This document shows, piece after piece, positions 25,244-34,255 of a DNA stretch of 64,000 nucleotides. Numbering within the stretch: position 1 is the first letter of the stretch; the number at the start of each line of letters is the position of its first letter. Made by a program: the position numbers and the translations under genes. The notes beneath the pieces were generated by a model. It ran no database searches. It was not told where the DNA came from and worked only from the letters and a program-made list of their open reading frames with translations. The DNA is from Thermodesulfobium sp. 4217-1 (GTDB lineage: Bacteria > Thermodesulfobiota > Thermodesulfobiia > Thermodesulfobiales > Thermodesulfobiaceae): contig NZ_JBAGBW010000009.1 of NCBI RefSeq assembly GCF_039822205.1, forward strand, positions 1-64,000. The letters run 5' to 3'.

Positions 25244-26949
25244 AACTTTCCAAATTGTTTTTTAGAACTTTAAAAGAAGTACCTGGCGATGCAGAGGCTA
25301 TCAGCCACATCTTATTGCTGAGGGCTGGATACATAAGGCGTCTTGGCTCAGGGATATACACTTATTTGCCATTGGCTAAGAAGGTTTTATTGAAAATTGA
25401 AAATATAGTTAGAGAAGAAATGATTAACATAAACTCTCAAGAATTACTTCTTCCTGCCCTTCAACCCAAGGAGATTTGGGAAATTTCTGGCAGATGGAAA
25501 AAATATGGTCCTGAACTTATGAGATTCAAGGATAGACATGATAAAGAATATGCGCTTGGTCCTACTCATGAAGAGGTTATAACTGATTTAATAAACAGAG
25601 AAGTTAGTTCTTACAAGCAGCTCCCAATTTCTGTTTTTCAAATACAGACAAAATTCAGGGATGAAATAAGGCCAAGATTTGGTTTGATGAGGTCTAGGGA
25701 ATTTATTATGAAGGATGCCTATAGCTTTCACAGAAACGAAGAAGATCTTGATGTGACTTACTGGGATATGTTTCACGCTTATGAAAAAATTCTTAATAGA
25801 ATGGGGCTAAATTTTAAATCTGTAGAGGCAGACTCTGGTGCTATTGGCGGGAGTGTTTCTCACGAATTTATGGTTCTGACTCCTTATGGCGAAGATAAAA
25901 TACTGTATTGTTCGAGCTGTTCTTATGCTGCCAACCTTGAAAAGGCATCTTCAAGCTATGAACCTTTTGATGTCAGGGATTTTTCAGACTTGGATATCGT
26001 ATCTACTCCAAATGCAAAAACTGTTGATGAAGTTTCTAAATTTGTGGGTGTGGATCAAAAGTACATTCTAAAATCTCTGATGTATAAAATTGAAGGCGAA
26101 CCAACAATGATAATATTGGCTGGTGATGATGAGCTAAATGAAGTGAAATTAAAAAATGCCTTTGGTGGGAAAGAAATATCTATGATGACACCTGACGAAA
26201 TTAAGCAAAAACTCGATTTATCTGTTGGCTCTATAGGGCCAGTTAAAGTAAACAACATAAAGTTAATATGTGATAAGAGGGTTTGTGTAGAAAACGTCTC
26301 GTTTTATGCTGGAGCCAATAAAGATGGATACCATTTTAAAAACGTCTATTTTAAAAGAGATTTTTACTCGGATAATATATTTGATTTAAGGGTTTCAAAA
26401 GCTGGAGAATTTTGTCCGCGTTGTGGTGCCAAGCTTGTTGAAAGCACTGGCAGCGAGGCTGGTCATGTATTTAAGCTTGGCACAAAATATAGCGAACCTA
26501 TGAAAGCCTGTTTCAAGGATGAAAATGGCAAGGAAAAACCCTTTGAGATGGGATGCTATGGTATTGGCATTTCTAGGCTTCTATCTATTGTTGTAGAACA
26601 GCACCACGATGAATTTGGAATTATATGGCCCGCAACTTTGTGCCCCTATCAGGTTATAGTTATTCCTGCTAATGTAAAAGATGAAAATCAGCTAAATACC
26701 GCAGATATGATCTTTCATGAGCTCAGGGACAGGGGGATTAGCGTTTTATTCGATGATCGTGATGATAGAGCAGGTGTAAAGTTTAAAGACGCAGATCTCT
26801 TAGGGATACCGATCAAGATAATTATAGGAGGACATTTTTCAAAGTCTGGTCTTATTGAGATAAAGATTAGGCGTGATGGGAGTTCAAATCTTGTACCTCC
26901 TGATGAGGCCAGCGTTTATGTGTCTCTTAAATTAAGGCAACTAATATAG
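25240..26949 (+). CDS. proS: Prolyl-tRNA synthetase (bacterial type)
   Basis: A class II synthetase that charges tRNA-Pro, 569 residues, matching the bacterial ProS with the inserted editing domain. The N-terminus carries RAGYIRRLGSGIYTYLPL (motif 1 area), motif 2 FRDEIRPRFGLMRSREFIMKD with the class core, the editing insertion at about 220-380, and motif 3 with GCYGIGISRL. The anticodon-binding domain ends the chain. It overlaps ispG by ATGA. Confidence 0.96.
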   Translation: MKLSKLFFRTLKEVPGDAEAISHILLLRAGYIRRLGSGIYTYLPLAKKVLLKIENIVREEMININSQELLLPALQPKEIWEISGRWKKYGPELMRFKDRHDKEYALGPTHEEVITDLINREVSSYKQLPISVFQIQTKFRDEIRPRFGLMRSREFIMKDAYSFHRNEEDLDVTYWDMFHAYEKILNRMGLNFKSVEADSGAIGGSVSHEFMVLTPYGEDKILYCSSCSYAANLEKASSSYEPFDVRDFSDLDIVSTPNAKTVDEVSKFVGVDQKYILKSLMYKIEGEPTMIILAGDDELNEVKLKNAFGGKEISMMTPDEIKQKLDLSVGSIGPVKVNNIKLICDKRVCVENVSFYAGANKDGYHFKNVYFKRDFYSDNIFDLRVSKAGEFCPRCGAKLVESTGSEAGHVFKLGTKYSEPMKACFKDENGKEKPFEMGCYGIGISRLLSIVVEQHHDEFGIIWPATLCPYQVIVIPANVKDENQLNTADMIFHELRDRGISVLFDDRDDRAGVKFKDADLLGIPIKIIIGGHFSKSGLIEIKIRRDGSSNLVPPDEASVYVSLKLRQLI

Positions 26950-26952
26950 ACA

Positions 26953-29052
26953 ATGTTAAGTAAAATAAAAAAATTTTTAATTTTTATAGGGATTTTTCTA
27001 GCTCTTTTTGTTGTAGGTCTTTTAGCTGGTGTAACAATTTATTCTTTTATTAAAGTTCCAAACGTAGAAAGCCTTGAAAACTATGCTCCACCTGAGGCTA
27101 CACAGATATTTGATAGAAATGGCAAGTTGATAACTACTCTGTATGATTCTGAGAACAGAGTCGTGGTTCCATTGAAGGATATCCCAAATAATCTTAGAGA
27201 CGCTGTAATAGCAGTCGAGGACTCAAGGTTTTATTCAGAAGTGGGTTTCGATCCTATTGGCATTATGAGGGCTTTTATCGCAGATATTATGCATAGAAAA
27301 GAAATCGAAGGCGGCAGTACTTTGACTCAGCAGCTGGTAAAGAATATTTATCTTACTCCACAGCAAACTTTAATGAGAAAACTGGTAGAATTGGTCATTT
27401 CTATTAGGGTAGATCTGACTTTAAGCAAAGATAAAATATTAGAACTCTACCTTAACGAAATCTATTTGGGGCATGGTACCAATGGAGTCCAGGCCGCTTC
27501 AAAGTATTACTTTAACAAAGACGTAAAAAATCTTAATTTAGCAGAATCTGCAATGCTTGCAGGATTAATAAGTGCTCCAGAATATTATTCACCTGTAAGA
27601 AACTTTAAGTTAGCAAAAGAGCGTCAGAAGATAGTATTAAACAGAATGGTTGACGTAGGGTATATCACTAAGGCTCAGGCAAATGATGCATACAGTCAGC
27701 CAATTGATATCGTTCATTCAAATACCAGATGGGGCGGAATAGCTCCTTATTTTGTCGATCATATCTTACAAGAAATGGCTAAAAAATACGGTTATAATGA
27801 AGTTTATACTGGTGGCTTAAAAATTTATACTACTCTTGACTACAATATGCAGGAAGAAGCAGATAAGATGGTAAAAGATTATGTGAAAAAATACAGCTAT
27901 CTTCACGTTTCAGAAGGGGCACTGGTTGCTATCGATCCACAAAACGGAGAGATTAGAGCCTATGTGGGCGGAACAAGCTACGAAAAAAGTCAATTTGATA
28001 GAGTAATAATGGCTGAGAGACAGCCAGGATCTTCTTTTAAACCATTCGTATACCTGACCGCCTTGGAACAGGGACTGGGTCCTAATACTACATTATCTGA
28101 TACTCCCGTTACATATCAAACCCCTGAAGGTCCATGGAGTCCTCAGAATTATGAGAGAACTTTTATGGGTAACATTCCTATGTGGGAGGCTCTAATGCTA
28201 TCCAGGAATGTTCCAAGTGTGAAATTGCTTGACATGGTTGGGGTAGAGAACGCAATTAAAACGGCAAGAAAGGCTGGGATTAAAAGCCACCTAAACGCAA
28301 ACCTTGCCCTTGCTCTTGGTGCGAGTGATGTGAACCTTCTTGAAATGACTTCTGCCTATGGCGTTTTCGCAAATAGAGGAATAAGGGTGGAACCAATATT
28401 TATTACCAAGGTTGTAGATAGAAACGGTAAAGTTTTAGAAGAAAATAAACCTATACCACAGAGGGTTTTTGAGGAAAAATATATTTCGGTGCTTGACGGT
28501 ATGCTTACTAACGTAATTTTACACGGTACTGGAATGGCTGCTAATATTGGTAGGCCTGCTGCAGGAAAAACTGGCACTACTGACGACTTTAGGAATGCAT
28601 GGTTTATGGGATTTACTCCAAATATGGTTTGTGGCGTTTGGGTAGGAAATGACGATAATTCGCCAATGAACGGTGTAGTTGGTGGATTTATCCCTGCTGA
28701 AATTTGGGCTGGATTTATGAAGTATGCTCTTACAGGGACACCCGTTGCATATTTTCCAAAGAGTTCTGAGTCTATCGGATCTTCTAGTGGCAATGAGGTA
28801 AGTGTTTGGATTTGCAGCGGTTCTGATAAATTGGCTACAGACAAGTGCCCAAATCCTATTTTAAAATCATTCCCGAAGGACAATGTACCTACAGAATATG
28901 ACAGTAGATACCCTGGAACTCCTTATGTTCCGACTGAGGAGAAAAGAAAAGAAAATACTGTCGGGAAAACAAAAAATTCAAATGAAAACAGTCAACCAAC
29001 AACCATCCCTAAACATGAAGGAAACTCTATTATCGTTCTCCCCCAAAGATAG
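26953..29052 (+). CDS. Bifunctional penicillin-binding protein 1A
   Basis: A 699-residue class A PBP that polymerises and cross-links peptidoglycan. An N-terminal membrane anchor (about 10-32) is followed by the GT51 glycosyltransferase (VEDSRFYSEVGFD with the catalytic Glu, GGSTLTQQLVKNIYL) and the transpeptidase. The latter has nucleophile Ser360 in SSFK, a SRN motif (MLSRNVPS) and KTGT at 539-542. The last about 45 residues are a low-complexity charged and Pro-rich tail. It begins 3 bases after proS and closes the sigA block. Its final 23 bases overlap the convergent hypB. Confidence 0.95.
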   Translation: MLSKIKKFLIFIGIFLALFVVGLLAGVTIYSFIKVPNVESLENYAPPEATQIFDRNGKLITTLYDSENRVVVPLKDIPNNLRDAVIAVEDSRFYSEVGFDPIGIMRAFIADIMHRKEIEGGSTLTQQLVKNIYLTPQQTLMRKLVELVISIRVDLTLSKDKILELYLNEIYLGHGTNGVQAASKYYFNKDVKNLNLAESAMLAGLISAPEYYSPVRNFKLAKERQKIVLNRMVDVGYITKAQANDAYSQPIDIVHSNTRWGGIAPYFVDHILQEMAKKYGYNEVYTGGLKIYTTLDYNMQEEADKMVKDYVKKYSYLHVSEGALVAIDPQNGEIRAYVGGTSYEKSQFDRVIMAERQPGSSFKPFVYLTALEQGLGPNTTLSDTPVTYQTPEGPWSPQNYERTFMGNIPMWEALMLSRNVPSVKLLDMVGVENAIKTARKAGIKSHLNANLALALGASDVNLLEMTSAYGVFANRGIRVEPIFITKVVDRNGKVLEENKPIPQRVFEEKYISVLDGMLTNVILHGTGMAANIGRPAAGKTGTTDDFRNAWFMGFTPNMVCGVWVGNDDNSPMNGVVGGFIPAEIWAGFMKYALTGTPVAYFPKSSESIGSSSGNEVSVWICSGSDKLATDKCPNPILKSFPKDNVPTEYDSRYPGTPYVPTEEKRKENTVGKTKNSNENSQPTTIPKHEGNSIIVLPQR

Positions 29053-29701
29053 CAAGGTGTTTTTGGATTAACCATTCAATAAATTCCATATATGAAGATT
29101 TGTCTTTTTTTGACATAAGGAAGATTGGCGCCTTTTTATTCAACTTCCTAATTTCTGAAATGAAGATGTCCTCGGTTAGATCGAGAAAAGGTAATAGATC
29201 TACTTTGGTTAAAAGCACGCAGGAAGACTCTTTAAACAGGAGTGGATATTTTTCTGGCTTGTCTTCTCCCTCTGTTACGCTTAATATTGCTATTTTTTCG
29301 TGTTCTCCCAGGTAAAATTCTGCCGGACATACGAGGTTTCCGACGTTTTCGATAAACAATATCTTCTCATTCACGATATCTAGCTGTTCGAATGCCTTCC
29401 TTATCATTTTGGATTCGAGATGACAGATGCCATGAGTATTAATTTGGACACATTTTATTTCTTTTTTGCTAATCCTTTCTGCATCTCTTGTAGTAGCAAT
29501 GTCACCTTCGATAACTAAACAAGGAAAACCTTGTTCGTTTAATATAGGAGCAATATTTTCAAGTAAAGTAGTTTTCCCGGAACCAGGAGAGCTAATGAGG
29601 TTGATCGTCAAGAGCCCCTTTGACTCAAAAATATTTTTATTTGTCTCCCCCTCTTTTATATTTTTTGATAAAATTGGAATATTAATATCTTTTATATCCA
29701 T
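29030..29701 (-). CDS. hypB: Hydrogenase nickel-incorporation GTPase HypB
   Basis: A 223-residue G3E-family GTPase that delivers nickel to [NiFe]-hydrogenase together with HypA. The Walker A loop SSPGSGKT spans 37-44, with VIEGDIATTRDAERI and VCPAEFYLGEHEKIAILSVT after it. It lacks both the N-terminal His-rich store and the CxxCGC motif, so it is a minimal HypB. It lies 45 bases after hypA. No hydrogenase structural genes or other hyp genes are in the window. Confidence 0.95.
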   Translation of the reverse strand: MDIKDINIPILSKNIKEGETNKNIFESKGLLTINLISSPGSGKTTLLENIAPILNEQGFPCLVIEGDIATTRDAERISKKEIKCVQINTHGICHLESKMIRKAFEQLDIVNEKILFIENVGNLVCPAEFYLGEHEKIAILSVTEGEDKPEKYPLLFKESSCVLLTKVDLLPFLDLTEDIFISEIRKLNKKAPIFLMSKKDKSSYMEFIEWLIQKHLAIFGGER

Positions 29702-29746
29702 TATTTGTCTCCCTTCTTTTCTATCTTGAATAATTTTTGAATAAAT

Positions 29747-30091
29747 TTATTCTGCAATAATTTTATTTATAAGCATTTCCCTACCTGATTCAATTATTGT
29801 TTCAAACGAATGACAATATGGACATTCCATACTGACCATTCTATCGCTTTCTGATATTTTATCGCAATTTAGACAGTGTAATTTAAGGTTAACCTTATTT
29901 ATCTTTAAGGTTGCATCTTCGAGCATTGTTTCGTTTTTCATAACATCGAATGCTCCTGATAGGAGATCAGTTTCTATCATTGCTCCTGCGCCAACAGTTA
30001 TCTCTACTTCGAGAACCTTGTGAGCATTGTTTTGTTTTGCCTGTTCAGTGGTTATGTCGATTATTTCCTGTACAATACTTGCTTCATGCAT
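29747..30091 (-). CDS. hypA: Hydrogenase maturation nickel metallochaperone HypA
   Basis: A 114-residue nickel chaperone. The N-terminal Met-His-Glu gives the nickel-binding His2. The zinc site uses Cys73, Cys76, Cys90 and Cys93 (CLNC and CPYC). Its start codon lies immediately after the M48 protease stop. GGAGG is 11 bases upstream, and a perfect 16-bp palindrome spans from the edge of that site to the start codon. Transcription probably comes from the argS side. Confidence 0.95.
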   Translation of the reverse strand: MHEASIVQEIIDITTEQAKQNNAHKVLEVEITVGAGAMIETDLLSGAFDVMKNETMLEDATLKINKVNLKLHCLNCDKISESDRMVSMECPYCHSFETIIESGREMLINKIIAE

Positions 30092-30103
30092 TTAATTAAA
30101 TGC
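30088..30103. promoter_or_regulatory. 16-bp palindrome over the hypA start codon
   Basis: GCATTTAATTAAATGC is a perfect palindrome covering the protease stop, the hypA ATG and the edge of its GGAGG. In RNA it could fold as a 6-bp stem with a 4-base loop hiding the start codon. In DNA it could be a protein site. Neither is proven. Confidence 0.4.
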
Positions 30104-31189
30104 CTCCCACAAAGAATTTTTCCATACTATTTTTTTTAATTCAGAACATAGGGTTGTTAAGATTTTTCTGTTTTCTTCTGTATCTTTTGCAGAAATAACC
30201 TTTATATTCTTAACGTAAATTATAACACTATCCCCTTCACCAACAACGTTTATATCATAAATGCTAGGTTCTTCATCAAATGCAAGGTTTAGGTTTTTTA
30301 TTACCGATGTCAAATCTATAAAAGGATTTGGAAATATATTTGGATAGTCTTGAAGATTGAACCACAAATCTTTTTCAATATAGACATTTGGCCCAATATT
30401 TGTAACCTTGAAATAATCGGCTGCAATTCTTCTGTTAATTACAACGCCATAACTTTTTAAAGCAGCGATAATATAGTGAATTCTTTCTTCTGTTTCTGGA
30501 TGATTTTGGTAGATTCCCCAGTTTATATCCTGGTAGCTTCTCTCTCTTGCATTTAGCCTCTCCATAGTAGTTAACAGTCCTACTGGATTGTAGCCACATG
30601 CCATAGCACACCTGATGGCAAATTCATCTGCCTGTTTTTCAAGTCCTATAGAATATTGATTCATCATTGCCATTGACAATAGACTTGCAGACTCGCTAGC
30701 AGCGGCGTTTCCCCTTGATGCTATTATTACCGCAAGTGCTACGAGGGTATATTTCTTTTGAAGCTCCATTTGTTTTCGGTGATGATCTAAAACGACGTGG
30801 CCGGTCTCATGCGATAGTATACAAGCTAATTCGTCATCAGTCCTGACAAAATTTAACATTCCGGTAGTTACAAAAATAAAACCTCCCGGCAGGGCAAAGG
30901 CATTAACGTCATCGCTATGGTAAGCCTTTATGGTTAACTTTAGGTTTTTAACGCCTGAAAATTCTCTGGCATATACTTGCAGTCTACTGGCAATTTTGTC
31001 TAGTCTTTCTTGAACTGCTGGGTTTTTGACGATTTTATAATAAGATTCAATGTCCTTTGCAATTTTTTGACCTTCTTTATATTCTTTATCATAATTGATT
31101 ATGGTCTGTGCGTTTGAAGGGTTGTGTAAATTTATTAATAGGAAACTAACTACAAGGAGTAGAAGGGATATAATTTTTTTTTTAGACAT
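30092..31189 (-). CDS. M48-family metalloprotease, probably periplasmic
   Basis: A 365-residue zinc protease. An N-terminal signal sequence (about 1-28) directs it out of the cytoplasm. The catalytic motif HETGH is at 127-131, followed by the helix with the third ligand region (LEKQADEFAIRCA). NAFALPGGFIFVTTGML is typical of the BepA/Oma1-like secreted branch. In Gram-negatives such enzymes tend outer-membrane assembly. The C-terminal 110 residues are not clearly TPR repeats and I do not recognise them. It overlaps the upstream zinc-ribbon gene by 8 bases, so the two are coupled. Confidence 0.9.
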   Translation of the reverse strand: MSKKKIISLLLLVVSFLLINLHNPSNAQTIINYDKEYKEGQKIAKDIESYYKIVKNPAVQERLDKIASRLQVYAREFSGVKNLKLTIKAYHSDDVNAFALPGGFIFVTTGMLNFVRTDDELACILSHETGHVVLDHHRKQMELQKKYTLVALAVIIASRGNAAASESASLLSMAMMNQYSIGLEKQADEFAIRCAMACGYNPVGLLTTMERLNARERSYQDINWGIYQNHPETEERIHYIIAALKSYGVVINRRIAADYFKVTNIGPNVYIEKDLWFNLQDYPNIFPNPFIDLTSVIKNLNLAFDEEPSIYDINVVGEGDSVIIYVKNIKVISAKDTEENRKILTTLCSELKKIVWKNSLWEAFN

Positions 31190-31997
31190 CTTCCTTGCCG
31201 TCAGTATCCTGTTTTTTTTCTGGTTTTAATAAAGCACCGCAATAGCAGCAAAAATTATCATCTTCATCAAAGAGTGTTTTGTGACAAAATGGACATTTTG
31301 CCTCAGGCTTTCTGGGGAATTTTTTAATAGCTAATACGATTGTAAAGAATGATACAAAGATTAGCAATAAACCAACTACTGCAAGCAAAATAGGCATAAA
31401 ATCAGAAAAACTTTTAATTTTTATGGGACTATTAACTTTTTCTTTAGTTGTATTTTGTTCCTCAGGCGTAGTTTTTTTTGCAACATTGTCTTTTTCTAAA
31501 ACGATATTTTTGACGTAAAGTGGTTGGCTGCCCTTATTTATCAAAAGTTTGTATGTGCCATCCATTTCAGTTTTGACAGGTATTACTATATTAGTTTCAT
31601 CTACAACTTCATTTACTGGCCTTCTTTGACCATTTTCATTTACCACAGAATATCTTCTTGCGAAGAATACTATATCAGTCGAATATAAGGTCCTTCCATC
31701 AGGTGAATAGAAGTCTAATCCGTAAATCAATTTTGGACCCGTTACAGGCGGCTTATTCCCAAGTTTCAGCCAAGATTCTAATACAGGCCCATAATCTGGC
31801 GTGTTTTGAAGTATTTCTTTTATCAGGGCGCTGTCTGCTTTTACGTGAACGGTTAGCGAATCAATAGAGCTATAATTGCCATCTACCTTCTCATTTCCAG
31901 AAATAGTAAGATTGACCTGAAGCTGATCGGCTGCGTTTGCGTAATTGGTAAACAAACAAGAAAAAAATATAAGCGCTAATAAAATTTTAAATTTCAC
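31182..31997 (-). CDS. Unknown membrane protein with cytoplasmic zinc ribbon
   Basis: A 271-residue protein of no recognised family. A signal peptide (about 1-22) leads to an exported beta-rich domain (23-175), a Lys/Glu/Thr-rich linker, one membrane helix (about 205-228), and a C-terminal tail with two cysteine pairs (CPFC and, 15-16 residues on, CYC within FCCYCG) that should bind zinc inside the cell. This is a one-pass layout with sensing outside and zinc inside. It overlaps argS by 4 bases and the M48 protease by 8, so translation of the three genes is linked. A protease partner or regulator is a guess from position. Confidence 0.75.
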   Translation of the reverse strand: MKFKILLALIFFSCLFTNYANAADQLQVNLTISGNEKVDGNYSSIDSLTVHVKADSALIKEILQNTPDYGPVLESWLKLGNKPPVTGPKLIYGLDFYSPDGRTLYSTDIVFFARRYSVVNENGQRRPVNEVVDETNIVIPVKTEMDGTYKLLINKGSQPLYVKNIVLEKDNVAKKTTPEEQNTTKEKVNSPIKIKSFSDFMPILLAVVGLLLIFVSFFTIVLAIKKFPRKPEAKCPFCHKTLFDEDDNFCCYCGALLKPEKKQDTDGKEDV

Positions 31998-33619
31998 ATT
32001 TTCTCCAGAGGAATAATGCGTAAATAGGAAAGGCCCTTCGATAGGACTTCATGAACTTTGGTTATCAGAAAAAGCCTGGACCATTGGACAGTCTTTTCAT
32101 CGTTAATAATTCTGCTCTTTTGGTAATAAATATGAAATAGTCTTGAGAGGTCTAACATGTAAGTGACCAAGTAGTATGGTTCATAATCTCGCACTGCCTT
32201 TTCTCTGAAAAAATCAAAGTTATCAATCTTTTTAATAATTTCAAGTTCGTCTGCGCCCTCAATATACTTTGAGTACTCTTCTATGTCATCTGGTATCTGC
32301 TCTGCAATATTTCTTTTTATGCTTGATATCCTTGCACATGCATACTGTATATAGTAGAGTGGATTGTCCATTGTAACTTCTTTTGCCTTTTCTATATGAA
32401 AGTCTATTGTACTGTTTAAAGATCGGGAGGCTAAATAAAATCTTAGTACATCTGGCCCTACATCATCAAGAAGGTCCTTGAGGGTTATCATATTTCCAGT
32501 TCTTTTTGACATTCTTATAAGGTTCTTGTTCCTGTAAAGGTTAACTAATTGACCTAAAAGGATAATAAGCCTTTCTTCAGGTAATCCCAGTGCTTTCAAG
32601 GCACTTTTGAGCCTTGCAATATAACCGTGGTGGTCGGTTCCCCATATATTTATGTAAATATCAAAATTTCTCTTAAATTTTTCATAATGATATGCTATGT
32701 CTGCTGCAAAATATGTGGGCAATCCATTCTCTCTTATTAAGACCCTATCTTCATTGTCTAAATAATCAGAAGTCTTAAGCCAAAGCGCTCCATCTTTTCT
32801 ATATGTTTGATTTTTTGAAATTAAGATATCAACTATTTTATTTATTTTATCTTCTTCGTGCAATTTGCTTTCAAAAAAAAATGAGTCAAAGTTGACTCCA
32901 AAATTATTAAGTGTTTCTTTTTGTTCGTTTAGCGCGATATTTAAGGCCTCTTCTTTTATGAGATCGAAATGTAGGTTTTGTTCTTCTTTAATAAGAATAG
33001 GATGTTTGTTCAAGATTTTGTTTGCGATATCTATAACATACTCTCCTTGATATCCGCCTTCTGGAAAAACAAAATCTTGTTTTAGCAACTCTTTCATTCT
33101 GGCTATGATTGATTGGGTAAATAACTCCATTTGATTTCCATAGTTGTTCACGTAAAACTCTGTTTGGACATTAAACCCATAGTCCTTTAATAGCCTGTTT
33201 AAAGAATCTCCAAAAGCAGCCCATCTGCCGTGTCCTATATGAAGAGGTCCCGTAGGATTGGCAGAGACATATTCAATTAATATTTTTGGCGATTCTCTAT
33301 TGCTTAAAAATGGTTTAATAGAAAAATCTCTTAAAATATTTTGTAAGGTAAAATCTTTTAGACTGATATTTATGAAACCTGGATTTACAACCTGGATTGA
33401 GAAAATATCGTTACTAAATCTTTCAGCTATTTTATTCGCAATTTTTATTGGAGACTCTTTGAGATATTTTGCTAATTTCATTGCACTTAAAATAGTGTAG
33501 TCGCCATATTGGGGGTTGGATATTTGGATCTCAATGAATGAGTTAGGATCCTGGATGTCTGGGTATAGGCTGCTAATATGTTTTAGCGTTTCTTCCTTTA
33601 AATGATTGTAAAAAGACAA
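31994..33619 (-). CDS. argS: Arginyl-tRNA synthetase
   Basis: A class I synthetase charging tRNA-Arg, 541 residues, typical. The N-terminal Add1 domain (1-100) contains NPQYGDYT. The HIGH motif occurs in NPTGPLHIGHGRWAAFGD. The KMSKS equivalent is MSKRTGN, and the helical anticodon-binding domain closes the protein with the usual terminal IIPLEKM. Like many ArgRS, it needs bound tRNA for activation (family knowledge). It appears to head the leftward operon argS, zinc-ribbon protein, M48 protease, hypA, hypB, with AAGGAGG just before the start. Confidence 0.96.
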   Translation of the reverse strand: MSFYNHLKEETLKHISSLYPDIQDPNSFIEIQISNPQYGDYTILSAMKLAKYLKESPIKIANKIAERFSNDIFSIQVVNPGFINISLKDFTLQNILRDFSIKPFLSNRESPKILIEYVSANPTGPLHIGHGRWAAFGDSLNRLLKDYGFNVQTEFYVNNYGNQMELFTQSIIARMKELLKQDFVFPEGGYQGEYVIDIANKILNKHPILIKEEQNLHFDLIKEEALNIALNEQKETLNNFGVNFDSFFFESKLHEEDKINKIVDILISKNQTYRKDGALWLKTSDYLDNEDRVLIRENGLPTYFAADIAYHYEKFKRNFDIYINIWGTDHHGYIARLKSALKALGLPEERLIILLGQLVNLYRNKNLIRMSKRTGNMITLKDLLDDVGPDVLRFYLASRSLNSTIDFHIEKAKEVTMDNPLYYIQYACARISSIKRNIAEQIPDDIEEYSKYIEGADELEIIKKIDNFDFFREKAVRDYEPYYLVTYMLDLSRLFHIYYQKSRIINDEKTVQWSRLFLITKVHEVLSKGLSYLRIIPLEKM

Positions 33620-33655
33620 ATAAAACCTCCTTAAAAGTTAGTATCTCATTAATCA

Positions 33656-33661
33656 ATTATA
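33656..33661 (-). promoter_or_regulatory. Candidate -10 for the argS operon
   Basis: A perfect TATAAT on the minus strand, 37 bases before argS. No good -35 is seen at the right distance, so this is only a partial promoter call. Confidence 0.35.
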
Positions 33662-33730
33662 CAATAAGAGTAAACAGTTCACAGTTCTTAAAATTTGTAG
33701 TAACATATTTATAGTTAATAGGGAGGTATT

Positions 33731-34255
33731 ATGCTCAAAGCAAAGATTTTAAATGAGCAGGAAATTAATAAGATACTTCATCGTTTGATGTATGAGATTT
33801 ATGAGAATCACAAAGATTTTGATGAGCTTTTGTTAGTAGGCTTGTGGACAAGGGGAGTTTTTTTAAGTAGGCGTATTGCTGAAATTTTTTTAAATGAAAA
33901 GGGGATAAGGTTAGATACTTCAGAATTGGATGTTACTCCATACAGGGATGATTTATATACTAAAGAAAAAATTGCTTTAAAAACAACAAATTTAATTTCT
34001 ACTCAAGAACGTTCGATTATAATAGTTGATGATGTGCTTTTTACGGGGAGAACCATCAGGGGAGCGATAGAAGCTATCTTTGATTTTGGCAGACCAAAGA
34101 AAATAGAATTATTGATATTAATTGATAGAGGTCACAGAGAGCTGCCGATTAATGCAAATTATTTAGGTAGATTTGTGCCAACTTCTTCAAAAGAAGACGT
34201 TAATGTGAGACTTAAAGAGATTGATAATGTGGATGAGGTGATTATTTTAGAGTGA
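33731..34255 (+). CDS. pyrR: PyrR bifunctional pyrimidine regulator / uracil phosphoribosyltransferase
   Basis: A 174-residue PRTase-fold protein. The PRPP loop IIIVDDVLFTGRTIRGA is intact, and LLLVGLWTRGVFL and LDVTPYRDDLYTK match PyrR. In Bacillus relatives, PyrR binds UMP and a leader-RNA hairpin to stop pyr transcription. Here the 111-base leader shows no obvious PyrR-binding loop or terminator, so control may occur elsewhere or the enzyme function may dominate. GGGAGG precedes ATG 33731, and the stop overlaps pyrB. Confidence 0.93.
   Translation: MLKAKILNEQEINKILHRLMYEIYENHKDFDELLLVGLWTRGVFLSRRIAEIFLNEKGIRLDTSELDVTPYRDDLYTKEKIALKTTNLISTQERSIIIVDDVLFTGRTIRGAIEAIFDFGRPKKIELLILIDRGHRELPINANYLGRFVPTSSKEDVNVRLKEIDNVDEVIILE

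Noticed and set aside
28356-28883. Open minus-strand frame (175 codons) inside pbp1A
   Set aside because: It is antisense to the conserved transpeptidase domain, with no promoter, convincing ribosome site or recognisable product.
33620-33730. T-box or riboswitch before argS, or PyrR attenuator before pyrR
   Set aside because: The gap is only 111 bases, with no T-box core, no terminator hairpin and no PyrR-loop-like sequence visible on either strand.
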